A DNA stretch of 64,000 nucleotides, from positions 1 to 64,000 of the forward strand of contig CACENP010000008.1 in assembly GCA_902560815.1 (NCBI GenBank), in the 5' to 3' direction. Under the pieces are notes generated by a model. It was not told where the DNA came from. It saw nothing but the letters and a program-made list of their open reading frames with translations, and searched no databases. The position numbers and the translations under genes are program-made. This DNA comes from an uncultured Pelagibacteraceae bacterium (GTDB taxonomy: Bacteria > Pseudomonadota > Alphaproteobacteria > Pelagibacterales > Pelagibacteraceae). Below are positions 43,419 through 54,435 of this stretch, one piece after another. Position 1 is the first letter of the stretch. Every line of letters starts with the position of its first letter.

Positions 43419-45338
43419 ATGGAATTCGAATATCTAATTATTTTTCTGCCATTAGTAGGTGCTATCCTTTCAGGATTTTTTGGAAAATTTCTAGGTTCAA
43501 GAAATTCAGAAATTTTAACTAGTTTGTTTGTTTCAATTTCCTCAATTTTTTCTTTTTTAATTTTTTATAAGGTTTTTAACGATGGTTACACAAATAATTT
43601 AGATATTTTTACCTGGATAAACTCAGGATCATTTAATGTTAATTGGTCAATTAAAATAGATGCTCTTTCATCTGTTATGTTAGTTGTTGTAACATTAGTT
43701 TCCTCCGTTGTTCACATATATTCAATTGGATATATGTCACATGATCCACATAAACAACGTTTCATGTCTTATTTATCATTATTTACATTCTCTATGTTAA
43801 TGCTTGTTACTTCAGATAATTTTTTACAGCTATTTTTTGGTTGGGAAGGTGTAGGACTATGTTCTTATTTTCTAATAGGTTTTTGGTTTAAAAAAGAAAG
43901 TGCTAATGCAGCTGCTATAAAAGCATTTATTGTTAATCGTGTAGGAGATTTTGGATTTGCACTAGGTATATTTTTAATATTTTATTTATTTGGAACAGTT
44001 AATTATGCAGAAGTATTTGAATTAATACCACAGTCTTTAAATATAAATTTAACCTTCTTAGGGTTAAGTTTTAATGCAATTAATTTAATTTGTATTCTTT
44101 TATTTATAGGTGCAATGGGTAAATCTGCACAAATATTTCTACATACATGGTTACCCGACGCAATGGAAGGACCCACTCCTGTATCTGCACTGATCCATGC
44201 TGCGACTATGGTTACAGCTGGTGTATTCTTAATTGTTAGATGTTCGCCCATATATGAATATTCTCCACTTGCATTAAATATTATTACTCTTGTTGGTATG
44301 TCCACAGCCTTTTTTGCAGCAACAATAGCTTTAGCACAAAATGATATCAAAAAAATAATAGCTTATTCAACGTGTAGTCAATTAGGATATATGTTTTTTG
44401 CAGCTGGTGTTGGTGCTTACAATGTTGCCATGTTTCATTTATTTACACACGCTTTTTTTAAAGCTCTACTATTTTTAGGATCTGGTTCAGTAATTCATTC
44501 ATTTAAAGATGAGCAAAATATCAATTTAATGGGAGGAGTTTGGAAAAGACTTCCATACACGTGGATATTAATGATAATTGGAACTCTTGCACTAACTGGA
44601 TTTCCATTTTTATCTGGCTTCTATTCAAAAGATGCAATTATAGAGTTTGCTTACTTGAGAGGTAGTACAACAGGCTATTTTGCAGCTGGAATAGGTGTAT
44701 TTACAGCTCTATTAACTTCAATTTACTCTTGGAGACTGGTGTTTAAAACTTTTCATGGTGACTACAATAATAAAAAATTAAACATATCTAGCATGCATGA
44801 GTCACCTATGGTCATGATAATTCCATTAATAATTCTTGCAATTGGTGCAATATTTTCTGGATTTTTATTTAAAGATTTATTTATTGGAATTGAATCATCA
44901 AGTAATTTCTGGAAAAATTCAATTTTCTTTTTGGAACCATTGAGCCAAGATCATCCACCATCATGGTTTATATTTTTAACACCAATATTGGTAATTTTAT
45001 CTATACCTGCAGCTTATTACATCTTTGTTAAAAACATGAAAATCACAAATGAAATAGTAAATGGAAACTTACCTTTGTATAATTTTTTGAAAAATAAATG
45101 GTATTTTGATGAATTGTATGACTATTTATTTGTTAATCCTTCAAAAAAAATAGGCTTGTATTTTTGGAAAAAAATAGATTTAAGGTTTATTGATAGATTT
45201 GGCCCCGATGGTGTTTCCAATTTAATAAAAAATATTTCTCTATTTACAGTAAAATTTCAAAATGGATTTATATATCATTATGCATTTATAATGTTATTAG
45301 GATTTTCTGCTTTATTAACTTTTTTAATACTTAGATAA
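43419..45338 (+). CDS. nuoL: NADH-quinone oxidoreductase subunit L
   Basis: GWEGVGLCSYFLIGFWF, WLPDAMEGPTPVSALIHAATMVTAG. Confidence 0.98.
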   Translation: MEFEYLIIFLPLVGAILSGFFGKFLGSRNSEILTSLFVSISSIFSFLIFYKVFNDGYTNNLDIFTWINSGSFNVNWSIKIDALSSVMLVVVTLVSSVVHIYSIGYMSHDPHKQRFMSYLSLFTFSMLMLVTSDNFLQLFFGWEGVGLCSYFLIGFWFKKESANAAAIKAFIVNRVGDFGFALGIFLIFYLFGTVNYAEVFELIPQSLNINLTFLGLSFNAINLICILLFIGAMGKSAQIFLHTWLPDAMEGPTPVSALIHAATMVTAGVFLIVRCSPIYEYSPLALNIITLVGMSTAFFAATIALAQNDIKKIIAYSTCSQLGYMFFAAGVGAYNVAMFHLFTHAFFKALLFLGSGSVIHSFKDEQNINLMGGVWKRLPYTWILMIIGTLALTGFPFLSGFYSKDAIIEFAYLRGSTTGYFAAGIGVFTALLTSIYSWRLVFKTFHGDYNNKKLNISSMHESPMVMIIPLIILAIGAIFSGFLFKDLFIGIESSSNFWKNSIFFLEPLSQDHPPSWFIFLTPILVILSIPAAYYIFVKNMKITNEIVNGNLPLYNFLKNKWYFDELYDYLFVNPSKKIGLYFWKKIDLRFIDRFGPDGVSNLIKNISLFTVKFQNGFIYHYAFIMLLGFSALLTFLILR

Positions 45339-46831
45339 TGGATTTTCCTATTTTATCATCATTAATCTTATTGCCATTATTAGGTGCTATATTTATATTT
45401 TTTTCAAAATCAAAATCAAATACCCATCCAACCATTAAATACTTAGCTCTCTTTGTTTCATTTGCTAATTTTATTTTATCTTTATATCTATGGTACTTAT
45501 TTGATCCATCTAATGCTGATTTTCAATTTTTAGAAGAACAATCTTGGATTAAAGGTTTTATAAATTATAAAGTAGGTATAGATGGTATTTCGATTTTATT
45601 TATTATACTAACAGCTTTCATCGCACCACTATGTATTGTTTCAGTAAACAGTACGGTTAAATATAGATTAAAAGATTTTCTTGTTGCAATACTAGTTATG
45701 GAATCTTTAATGATTGGTGTTTTTTGCTCATTAGACTTAGTTATTTTTTATCTTTTTTTTGAAGGAGGTTTAATTCCAATGTTTTTAATAATTGGTATTT
45801 GGGGTGGTGAAAGAAGAGTTTATTCCGCTTTTAAATTTTTTCTATATACACTTCTTGGCTCTGTTCTTATGCTTGTTGCAATTATTTCAATATACTGGAT
45901 TACAGGAAGTACTGATATAACCTATTTATATAATCTTGGAATTGATGAGAAGTACCAGTATTTATTATGGTTAGCGTTTTTCAGTTCGTTTGCTGTTAAA
46001 ACTCCAATGTGGCCTGTTCATACTTGGCTACCAGATGCTCACGTAGAAGCTCCAACAGCAGGCTCGGTTTTATTAGCTGCAATTTTACTAAAAATGGCTG
46101 GTTATGGTTTTATTAGATTTTCAGTTGGCCTTTTTCCTGTAGCTTCTGAATATTTTATTCCTTTGATCTATATTTTAAGTTTAATCGCAATTATTTACAC
46201 CTCACTTGTTGCATTAATGCAAGAAGATATGAAAAAATTGATAGCTTATTCTTCTGTAGCACACATGGGATTTGTGACTTTAGGAATATTTACATTTACA
46301 CAACAAGGATTAGAAGGGAGTATATTTCAAATGATTAGTCATGGTTTAGTTTCGGCGGCACTTTTCTTATCAGTTGGTGTAATTTATGAGAGAATGCACA
46401 CAAGACTAATATCAAATTATGGAGGACTGGTTTCTGTAATGCCTAAATATGCAATTGTTTTAATGGTATTTACTCTTGGTGCAGTAGGTCTTCCAGGAAC
46501 AAGTGGATTTATAGGAGAATTTTTGATTTTGATTGGAGCATTTAAAAAAAGTTTTTTAGTAGCAGCTATAGCAAGTATAGGAGTAATTTTATCTGCAGCT
46601 TACATGCTTTGGCTTTATAAAAGAGTTGTGTTTGGTGAAATTAAGAAAGATGAAATTAAAAAAATACCTGACTTAAATAGAGCAGAAATTTTTATTCTTT
46701 CCGTTCTTGTATTACCAATCATTTTTTTTGGTTTTTATCCAGAACCGTTATTGAATACGACAGAAATTTCTATAGAAAATTTAATTGAAATGTACAACAC
46801 TAACATAAATTCAAATTTAGTAGAAAAATAA
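45338..46831 (+). CDS. nuoM: NADH-quinone oxidoreductase subunit M
   Basis: EGGLIPMFLIIGIWGGERR, WPVHTWLPDAHVEAPTAGSVLLA. Confidence 0.98.
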   Translation: MDFPILSSLILLPLLGAIFIFFSKSKSNTHPTIKYLALFVSFANFILSLYLWYLFDPSNADFQFLEEQSWIKGFINYKVGIDGISILFIILTAFIAPLCIVSVNSTVKYRLKDFLVAILVMESLMIGVFCSLDLVIFYLFFEGGLIPMFLIIGIWGGERRVYSAFKFFLYTLLGSVLMLVAIISIYWITGSTDITYLYNLGIDEKYQYLLWLAFFSSFAVKTPMWPVHTWLPDAHVEAPTAGSVLLAAILLKMAGYGFIRFSVGLFPVASEYFIPLIYILSLIAIIYTSLVALMQEDMKKLIAYSSVAHMGFVTLGIFTFTQQGLEGSIFQMISHGLVSAALFLSVGVIYERMHTRLISNYGGLVSVMPKYAIVLMVFTLGAVGLPGTSGFIGEFLILIGAFKKSFLVAAIASIGVILSAAYMLWLYKRVVFGEIKKDEIKKIPDLNRAEIFILSVLVLPIIFFGFYPEPLLNTTEISIENLIEMYNTNINSNLVEK

Positions 46832-48247
46832 ATGGTTAATTTAAATTTTATTTATTCTGAAATATTTCTTTGTTTAGCCATAATGATCTTATTGATAATA
46901 GGAGTATTTAAAAAAAATAGTTCATATTTAATTTATAATTTAAGTATTTTGTCTTTATTTGGTTGTTTGGCCTTGATTTTAAGCTTTCCAATAAACGCAA
47001 ATGTAGAATTATTTAATAATAGCTACAAAATTGATTATTTATCTACGTATATGAAAATTTTATTAATTCTATCTGGAATTTTTGTATTACTTTCTTCTAG
47101 CAAATACATTCAAATAATTAAAATAAATAAAATTGAATACCCAATCTTAATTTTATCATCAGTAGTAGGAATGATGGTAATGATTAGTTCAAACGATTTA
47201 ATTTTATTTTATATTGGCTTAGAATTACAGTCTCTATCTTTATATGTATTGGCATCATTTAATAGAGATAATATATTATCTTCAGAGTCTGGTTTAAAAT
47301 ATTTTGTTTTAAGTGCATTATCATCTGGTCTTCTTCTTTATGGCTGTTCTTTAATTTATGGATTTTCAGGATCAACAAATTTTAATTTAATTTCAGAAAA
47401 CATTAATCAAGATAGTTATGGACTAACTTTTGGAATAGTTTTTATAATTACTGGTTTAGCATTCAAAATATCTGCTGTTCCATTCCACATGTGGGCTCCT
47501 GATGTTTACGAAGGATCACCAACTTCAGTAACTATTTTTTTTGCAATACTGCCGAAAATCGCAGCATTAACTGTATTTATAAGAATCTTGTATGTTCCAT
47601 TCTTAAATATTATAGATCAATGGCAAATTATTATTGTTTTTCTTTCAATAGCCTCAATGTTATTTGGTGCAATTGCTGCTATCGGTCAAAAAAATCTTAA
47701 AAGATTAATCGCATATAGTTCCATAGGTCATATGGGATATGCATTAGCTGGTTTATCAACTGGAACTAACCTAGGTATACAAAGTTCCATAACTTATATT
47801 TCAATTTACTTATTTATGAATTTAGCATTTTTTTGCTGTCTTTTTATGTTGAGAAGAGATGAAAAATATTTTGAAAATATTGAAGATTTATCAGGTTTGT
47901 CAAAAAATCATCCAATATTGTCATTTTCACTTTTGATTGTACTATTTTCATTGGCAGGCATACCTCCACTGGTCGGCTTTTTTGCAAAATTTTACATTTT
48001 TACTGCTGTAGTTGAACAATCAATGTACGCATTAGCTATAATTGGTTTACTTTCAACAGTTATAGCAGCATTTTATTATTTAAGAATAATAAAGGTAATT
48101 TATTTTGATCCAGAAAAAGAAAAATATGAAAAAAATCATAACATTGGATTAAAAGTATCATTAGCATTTTCAACAATATTTATTCTTTTTTATTTCATAT
48201 ATCCAAGTCCGTTAATTGAAATAATAGAAAAAATTAATATTATTTAA
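46832..48247 (+). CDS. nuoN: NADH-quinone oxidoreductase subunit N
   Basis: FHMWAPDVYEGSPTSVTIFFA, YSSIGHMGYALAG. Confidence 0.97.
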   Translation: MVNLNFIYSEIFLCLAIMILLIIGVFKKNSSYLIYNLSILSLFGCLALILSFPINANVELFNNSYKIDYLSTYMKILLILSGIFVLLSSSKYIQIIKINKIEYPILILSSVVGMMVMISSNDLILFYIGLELQSLSLYVLASFNRDNILSSESGLKYFVLSALSSGLLLYGCSLIYGFSGSTNFNLISENINQDSYGLTFGIVFIITGLAFKISAVPFHMWAPDVYEGSPTSVTIFFAILPKIAALTVFIRILYVPFLNIIDQWQIIIVFLSIASMLFGAIAAIGQKNLKRLIAYSSIGHMGYALAGLSTGTNLGIQSSITYISIYLFMNLAFFCCLFMLRRDEKYFENIEDLSGLSKNHPILSFSLLIVLFSLAGIPPLVGFFAKFYIFTAVVEQSMYALAIIGLLSTVIAAFYYLRIIKVIYFDPEKEKYEKNHNIGLKVSLAFSTIFILFYFIYPSPLIEIIEKINII

Positions 48248-48768
48248 TGAGTTTCAAAAAATTTTTTTATAAAAAAGTAAACAGCACAAATGATTTAGCA
48301 ATTAAAAAAATCAAATTAGGAATTACCAAAGGTATTATTATTGCTGATTATCAAAAAAAGGGTAGAGGCCAGCAAGGAAAAAAATGGTTATCATTCAAAG
48401 GAAATATATTTATGACTATTTTTTTTAAAATAAAAGAAAATATAAGTATTAAGACAATTACTTTTTTAAATTGTAAAATAATAAAAAAAGTATTATTTCA
48501 ATATATTAAAAAGACAATTACAATTAAGCCCCCAAACGATTTATTAGTTGATAAAAAAAAAATATGTGGAATTCTTCAAGAGATAAAATTTAGCCAAAAA
48601 AACAAGTTTATAATAATTGGTATTGGAATTAATTTAATAAAAAATCCAATAATAAAAAATTATCCAACGACTAATATTTTAAAAGAAACTGGGTTTAAAG
48701 TTAAAAAGCTTAATCTTATTAAAAAGATTGAAAAAAATTATATTAAAAATTTAAAACTGTTTGCATAA
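48247..48768 (+). CDS. birA: Biotin--[acetyl-CoA-carboxylase] ligase, catalytic domain only
   Basis: 173 aa; NSTNDLA, QKKGRGQQGKKWLSFKGNIFMT, PPNDLLVDKKKICGILQE, GIGINL. Confidence 0.9.
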   Translation: MSFKKFFYKKVNSTNDLAIKKIKLGITKGIIIADYQKKGRGQQGKKWLSFKGNIFMTIFFKIKENISIKTITFLNCKIIKKVLFQYIKKTITIKPPNDLLVDKKKICGILQEIKFSQKNKFIIIGIGINLIKNPIIKNYPTTNILKETGFKVKKLNLIKKIEKNYIKNLKLFA

Positions 48769-48794
48769 ATAATTGAATTGATTAAGAATATATA

Positions 48795-49538
48795 ATGTAC
48801 GTTATTGGAGATATAGGAAATACTGAGACAAAAATTTGTGTATATTCATCACAAAAAAAAAGTATAAAAAAAATAATTTTAAAGTCTAACTTAATAAGCC
48901 ATTCTTATCTCAAAAAAAAATTATTTTTTATTTTTAAAAAAAAAGCTGATATTAAAAAAGTTATTTTTAGTAGCGTTGTTCCAAAAAAATTTAAATTAAT
49001 AAAAAATTTTCTATTAAAAAACCTAAATTTAAAATCTTTTGAAATAAAAGATCTTAGTATAAAAAAATTAATCAAAATATCAGTTAATAAAAAACAAATT
49101 GGTTCTGATAGACTTTGTAATGCCATTGGAGTTAATGACAATAAAAATAATTATATAATAGTAGACTTTGGAACGGCTACCACCTTTGATGTAATAATTA
49201 AAAATAATTATTTGGGTGGTATTATTGCACCTGGAGTGTCACTTTCGCTTAGTACATTAACATCAAAAGCTTCACTCATTCCATCTATAAAATTAAAAAG
49301 AGTCAAAAATATTTTAGGGAAAACTACTATTTCTGCTGTAAGATCTGGCTTTTATTGGGGTTATATTGGATTAGTAGAAAATATAATTGATAAAATTTCT
49401 AAACATACTAATAAAAAATTTAAATTAATTTTAACAGGTGGTTATTCACATTTATTTATAAAATCTATCAAACAAAAAAGTCACTTAGATAAAGATATAA
49501 CTATTAAAGGCCTTTTAAAAATTACTGAATTATTATGA
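48795..49538 (+). CDS. coaX: Type III pantothenate kinase
   Basis: DIGNTETKICVY, GSDRLCNAIG, IVDFGTATTFDVI, GGIIAPGVSLSL. Confidence 0.93.
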   Translation: MYVIGDIGNTETKICVYSSQKKSIKKIILKSNLISHSYLKKKLFFIFKKKADIKKVIFSSVVPKKFKLIKNFLLKNLNLKSFEIKDLSIKKLIKISVNKKQIGSDRLCNAIGVNDNKNNYIIVDFGTATTFDVIIKNNYLGGIIAPGVSLSLSTLTSKASLIPSIKLKRVKNILGKTTISAVRSGFYWGYIGLVENIIDKISKHTNKKFKLILTGGYSHLFIKSIKQKSHLDKDITIKGLLKITELL

Positions 49539-51193
49539 AAGATGAATTAATTTTTTGTCCACTAGGAGGATCAGGTGAAATTGGCATGAACATGAATCTC
49601 TACGCTTATGGAAAACCTGGTTCTCAAAAATGGATTATTGTTGATGTGGGTGTTACATTTGCTGACGACACTATTCCTGGAGTTGATCTCATTTATGCTG
49701 ATCCTGGTTTTATAGTAGATAAAAAAGATGACTTATTAGGTATTATTTTAACACACGCTCATGAGGATCATATAGGTGCAATAACTTATGTTTGGAAAAG
49801 TTTGAAATGTAAAATTTATGCAACACCATTTACTGCTGCACTTGTAACAGAAAAGTTTAAGGAAAAAAAAATTGATATTATTCCTTATTTAAAAATTATT
49901 GAATTAAACGGAACAATTAATCTTGATCCTTTTAAAATAGATTTTGTAACTCTAACACATTCGATTATTGAACCAAATGGTTTAAAAATAGTCACTCCAG
50001 CTGGTACAATATTTCATACTGGAGATTGGAAAGTTGATCCTAATCCATTAGTTGGAAAAAAAATTAATGAAGATAAACTTAAAAAAATAGGTAACGAAGG
50101 TGTTTTAGCCATGGTGTGCGACTCAACAAATGTCTTCAGTTTAGGTAGAGCTGGTTCAGAAGCAGATGTTAGAAAAAATATTTTAAATGTAATGGAAAGG
50201 CAAAAAAAGAGAATACTAGTGACATCATTTGCTTCCAATGTAGCAAGGATGGAAACAGTTTTTTATTGTTCTGAAAAAATAGGAAGACATATATCTCTAG
50301 TTGGTAGATCTATGCAAAGAATATATAAAGCCGCTAAACAATGTGGTTATCTTCAAAATGTAATTGATCCTTTAGATTCTAGAGATGCAAAAAAAATTCC
50401 TAGAGACAAAATAGTTTATCTTTGCACAGGTAGCCAAGGCGAACCTATGGGAGCCTTAAATAGAATTTCAAATTATACTCATCCTGATGTATTTGTAGAA
50501 AAAGAAGATACAGTTATATTTTCCTCAAAAATTATTCCAGGCAATGTTAGAAAACATTATAATGTTCATAATAAATTGTTAAAGGATGGTATAAACGTAG
50601 TTACCGAAGAAACAGAATTTGTTCATGTTTCAGGACATCCAAATAGAGATGATTTAAAAGACATGTATAAATGGATAAAACCTAAATCACTTATACCTGT
50701 TCATGGTGAACATAGACATATGAAAGAACAAATTAATTTTGCTAATGAAATGAAAGTACCATATCCAGTTCAAGTCGAAAATGGTGACATAGTCAAAATT
50801 TATCCTGGAGAAAAACCTCAAGTTTATGATAAAGCTCCAAGTGGAAGACTTTGTGTTGATGGTGATATTTCAGTAGAAGAGGACTCAGCATTTATTAAGG
50901 AAAGAAAAAACCTAGCAAATAACGGATATATAGACTTAACTTTAATTATTTCAAACAAAGGTACTCTATACAATAAGCCATTTTTAAATATAAAAGGATT
51001 GCCAATTTTTGATAAAGAAGAATTTTTTGATGGCTTGGAAGAAGAAATAATTAAGATTACAAAAACATTTTCTTTAAAAAACACTAAGCAAAATGAAAAT
51101 TTAATTGATGGACTAAAAAAAACATGTAGAAAATATACAAAAGAAAAAACTGGAAAAAAACCAATAACTAACATTAATGTGATAAGAATATAA
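49535..51193 (+). CDS. rnj: Ribonuclease J
   Basis: 552 aa; LGGSGEIGMNMN, THAHEDHIGAI, HTGDWKVDPNP, VSGHPNRDD, PVHGEHRHM. Confidence 0.95.
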   Translation: MKDELIFCPLGGSGEIGMNMNLYAYGKPGSQKWIIVDVGVTFADDTIPGVDLIYADPGFIVDKKDDLLGIILTHAHEDHIGAITYVWKSLKCKIYATPFTAALVTEKFKEKKIDIIPYLKIIELNGTINLDPFKIDFVTLTHSIIEPNGLKIVTPAGTIFHTGDWKVDPNPLVGKKINEDKLKKIGNEGVLAMVCDSTNVFSLGRAGSEADVRKNILNVMERQKKRILVTSFASNVARMETVFYCSEKIGRHISLVGRSMQRIYKAAKQCGYLQNVIDPLDSRDAKKIPRDKIVYLCTGSQGEPMGALNRISNYTHPDVFVEKEDTVIFSSKIIPGNVRKHYNVHNKLLKDGINVVTEETEFVHVSGHPNRDDLKDMYKWIKPKSLIPVHGEHRHMKEQINFANEMKVPYPVQVENGDIVKIYPGEKPQVYDKAPSGRLCVDGDISVEEDSAFIKERKNLANNGYIDLTLIISNKGTLYNKPFLNIKGLPIFDKEEFFDGLEEEIIKITKTFSLKNTKQNENLIDGLKKTCRKYTKEKTGKKPITNINVIRI

Positions 51194-51196
51194 GAA

Positions 51197-52522
51197 ATGC
51201 TTTTTTCAAAATCGTTTATACCAATTTTAAAAAATAATCCTTCGGAAGCTGTTATTAAATCACACCAGCTAATGCTCAGAGTGGGGATGATAAAACAATC
51301 TTCTGCAGGGATATACTCTTGGCTACCTCTTGGTTTTAAAGTTATGAAAAAAATAGAGCAAATAGTAAGAGAAGAGCAGAATAGAATTGGTGTACAGGAA
51401 ATTTTAATGCCCACTATTCAGTCTAGTGAAATTTGGAAAGAGAGTGGAAGATATGAAGATTATGGAGAAGAAATGTTAAGAATTAAAGATAGGCAAAATA
51501 GAGAAATGCTTTATGGACCTACTAACGAAGAATTGATAACTGATATATTTAGAACTAGCATTAAATCTTATAAATCCTTACCTCAGTTGCTTTATCATAT
51601 TCAGTGGAAGTTTCGAGATGAGCTAAGACCCAGATTTGGAATCATGAGGTGTAGAGAATTTTTTATGAAAGATGCATACTCATTTGATTTACTAGATGAA
51701 GATGCTAAATTTTCTTATAATAAATTTTTTCTATCTTATCTAAGAACATTTAAAAGATTACAACTATCTGCAATACCAATGGCAGCAGACACAGGTCCTA
51801 TCGGAGGAAATTTATCGCACGAATTTATCATCTTAGCTGAAACTGGAGAAAGTAAAATTTACACAGATAAAAGAATTTTTGAAGTTAGTAGTGAAAAAAC
51901 AGAATTAAACAAAAAATCGCTAAACGATCTTAGAGAAAAGTATGAAAAATATTATGCCGTAACAGATGAAAAATTTAATAAAAGTGAATTTGAATTAAAT
52001 GTGCCTGAAAAATTTAGGCTCAACACAAAAGGCATAGAAGTAGGACATATTTTTTATTTTGGTGATAAATATTCAAAACCAATGAATGCTTCCGTTGACC
52101 ATCAGGGGAAAAAGGAGTTTGTTAAAATGGGATCTTATGGAGTTGGAGTATCTAGATTGGTTGGTGCCATTATAGAGGCTAAATATGATGATAAAAACGA
52201 GATTATGAATTGGCCAATTTCTGTATCGCCTTATGAATGTGCAATAATTCCACTCATAAATAAGAATGATAGTTCAAATTTAGAAAAAGCGCTTAATATT
52301 TATAAATATTTAAATGAAAGAAATATTGATGTTATAATTGACGATACAGAGGAAAATTTTTCTTCAAAAATAAAAAAGTTTAATTTGATTGGAATACCTT
52401 TTCAAATAATGATTGGCAAAAAATCTGAAGGTGATTTATATGAATTTAACGAAATTGGCAAAGAAGTTAAAATTATATCTATTGAAGAGATAACTAAAAT
52501 TATAATAAATAAAAAAAATTAA
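51197..52522 (+). CDS. proS: Prolyl-tRNA synthetase (short type without large insertion domain)
   Basis: 441 aa; SHQLMLRVGMIKQSSAGIYSWLPLG, GPTNEELITDIFR, FRDELRPRFGIMRCREFFMKDAYSF. Confidence 0.97.
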   Translation: MLFSKSFIPILKNNPSEAVIKSHQLMLRVGMIKQSSAGIYSWLPLGFKVMKKIEQIVREEQNRIGVQEILMPTIQSSEIWKESGRYEDYGEEMLRIKDRQNREMLYGPTNEELITDIFRTSIKSYKSLPQLLYHIQWKFRDELRPRFGIMRCREFFMKDAYSFDLLDEDAKFSYNKFFLSYLRTFKRLQLSAIPMAADTGPIGGNLSHEFIILAETGESKIYTDKRIFEVSSEKTELNKKSLNDLREKYEKYYAVTDEKFNKSEFELNVPEKFRLNTKGIEVGHIFYFGDKYSKPMNASVDHQGKKEFVKMGSYGVGVSRLVGAIIEAKYDDKNEIMNWPISVSPYECAIIPLINKNDSSNLEKALNIYKYLNERNIDVIIDDTEENFSSKIKKFNLIGIPFQIMIGKKSEGDLYEFNEIGKEVKIISIEEITKIIINKKN

Positions 52523-52523
52523 A

Positions 52524-53753
52524 TTGATTTCACAATTAGAAAAAGAAGTAACTTTAAGATATCTGAACACAAGAAAAAAAGATGGTTTTTTAAACATAAT
52601 TTCTATTTTTTCATTCATTGGGATAAGTCTAGGAGTTGCAGTTTTAATTATTGTCATGTCTGTTATGAACGGATTTAGAACTGAACTAATTGAAAAAATC
52701 ATAGGTTTTAATCCACATGTTGTTATAAAACCTTACGAAAAATCAATTAATGAAAATTTATTTGATAACAAAGATTTAAATTCCTTATCTAATACATTTG
52801 TCTACAGTAATAGCGGAGAAGCTGTATTAATAAATAAAAATTATACAAAAGGGCTATTGTTAAGAGGTTATTTACCTGACGATTTTAAAAAATTATCTAT
52901 TGTTAAAAGTGATAAATTTAATGGAAATAAAAAAATAATTCCCAAATTTATTTCTATCGGTAAAGAATTGAGCTTTAGTTATGATATTAAAATTGGCGAT
53001 AAAGTTTTAATAATGTCCCCAACAGGAGTGCAGACAATAGTTGGCAACTTACCTAGACAAGAAACATATATAGTTGATTCAATTTTTGATAGTGAAATTG
53101 CTGATTTTGATCAAAATGTTGCATTTATTAATTTAAGCGATCTAGAAAGTTTATTTGATCTAGAAACTTCTAAAAGAAATTTGGAAATTTATCTAAAAAA
53201 TCCAAAAAATATTGAAATTAACAAAAAAAAATTAGAAAAAATTTTTAAAAATTATTATGTTTATACATGGTCCGATTTAAATAAATCTTTATTTTCTGCT
53301 CTTAAGGTAGAAAGAAATGTGATGTTTATTATTCTTTCATTAATTATTATTGTTGCTGCTTTTAACATTATATCTGGACTAACCATATTAGTAAAAAATA
53401 AAACAAGAGAAATAGCCATACTTAAATCAATTGGAGTTCAAAATAAATCTATAGCAAAAATTTTTTTTATGGTTGGTTTTTTAATTGGTACATTGGCTAC
53501 CTTAAGTGGAATAATTTTAGGAATATTATTTTCTTTTTATATTGAAAATATTCGTGAATTTTTAAGTAATACATTTAATATTAGTCTTTTTCCAGAAGAA
53601 ATATATTTTTTAAGCAATTTACCTTCAGAAATTAATTTTTATTCAATTTTAATAATTGCAATTAGTTCTATATTAGTAACTATTATTGTATCAATTTATC
53701 CTGCTATTAAAGCTTCAAAAATGAATACAGTTACTGCATTAAAATATGAATAA
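52524..53753 (+). CDS. Lipoprotein-releasing ABC transporter permease (LolC/LolE-like)
   Basis: TTG start; EVTLRYLNTRKKDGFLNIISIFSFIGISLGVAVLIIVMSVMNGF; C-terminal FtsX domain. Confidence 0.93.
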   Translation: MISQLEKEVTLRYLNTRKKDGFLNIISIFSFIGISLGVAVLIIVMSVMNGFRTELIEKIIGFNPHVVIKPYEKSINENLFDNKDLNSLSNTFVYSNSGEAVLINKNYTKGLLLRGYLPDDFKKLSIVKSDKFNGNKKIIPKFISIGKELSFSYDIKIGDKVLIMSPTGVQTIVGNLPRQETYIVDSIFDSEIADFDQNVAFINLSDLESLFDLETSKRNLEIYLKNPKNIEINKKKLEKIFKNYYVYTWSDLNKSLFSALKVERNVMFIILSLIIIVAAFNIISGLTILVKNKTREIAILKSIGVQNKSIAKIFFMVGFLIGTLATLSGIILGILFSFYIENIREFLSNTFNISLFPEEIYFLSNLPSEINFYSILIIAISSILVTIIVSIYPAIKASKMNTVTALKYE

Positions 53754-54435
53754 TATGATTGAATTAAAAAATATTGTAAAAATTTATAGCTCTAAAAAGA
53801 AAATTAAAGTTCTAAACAAGTTAAGTTTTTCATTTAAATCTGGAAAAATATATTCATTAGTAGGACCATCAGGTTCAGGAAAATCAACTCTTTTAAATCT
53901 AATTTCTTTAATTGACCCTCCTACATCAGGAAATTTAAAAATATCTAAACAGGTTATAGATTTTTCTGATAAAATAAATAATGACAACCTAAGAGCATCA
54001 AAAATTGGTATTATTTATCAAGATAATAATCTTTTACCTGATTTTACTGCCATAGAAAATATTTATCTAGCCAGATTATCTATAGATGAAAATAAAAATA
54101 AAGCTCTACACGATGCAAAAAAATTAATTAATAAACTAGGAATATCAAACAGATCTAATCACTTATCTTCAGAGCTTTCGGGCGGTGAAATGCAAAGAGT
54201 AGCTATAGCTAGAGCATTAATCAACTCGCCTCAAATTATACTAGCCGATGAACCTACTGGTAGTTTAGATTTTAAAAATGCAAAAGAAGTTTTTAAAATT
54301 TTACTTAGATTAAAAAGTAAAAATAGATTAATTATTTTTGCAACCCATAATAGATTTTTTGCAAATATGGCAGATTGTAAAATTGAGTTAAATAGTGGTA
54401 AAATAAAAAGATCCACTAATGCAAGAATCAAATAA
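53746..54435 (+). CDS. lolD: Lipoprotein-releasing ABC transporter ATP-binding protein
   Basis: Walker A GPSGSGKSTLLN, LSGGEMQRVAIARAL, LADEPTGSLD. Confidence 0.94.
   Translation: MNNMIELKNIVKIYSSKKKIKVLNKLSFSFKSGKIYSLVGPSGSGKSTLLNLISLIDPPTSGNLKISKQVIDFSDKINNDNLRASKIGIIYQDNNLLPDFTAIENIYLARLSIDENKNKALHDAKKLINKLGISNRSNHLSSELSGGEMQRVAIARALINSPQIILADEPTGSLDFKNAKEVFKILLRLKSKNRLIIFATHNRFFANMADCKIELNSGKIKRSTNARIK

Noticed and set aside
50824-51414. - strand 196-aa ORF antisense to rnj/proS
   Set aside because: Long only because of AT-rich codon bias on the opposite strand; spans two solid genes. The same reasoning applies to the other antisense ORFs in the track (for example 1803-2129, 23239-23757, 28698-29252, 44003-44350).
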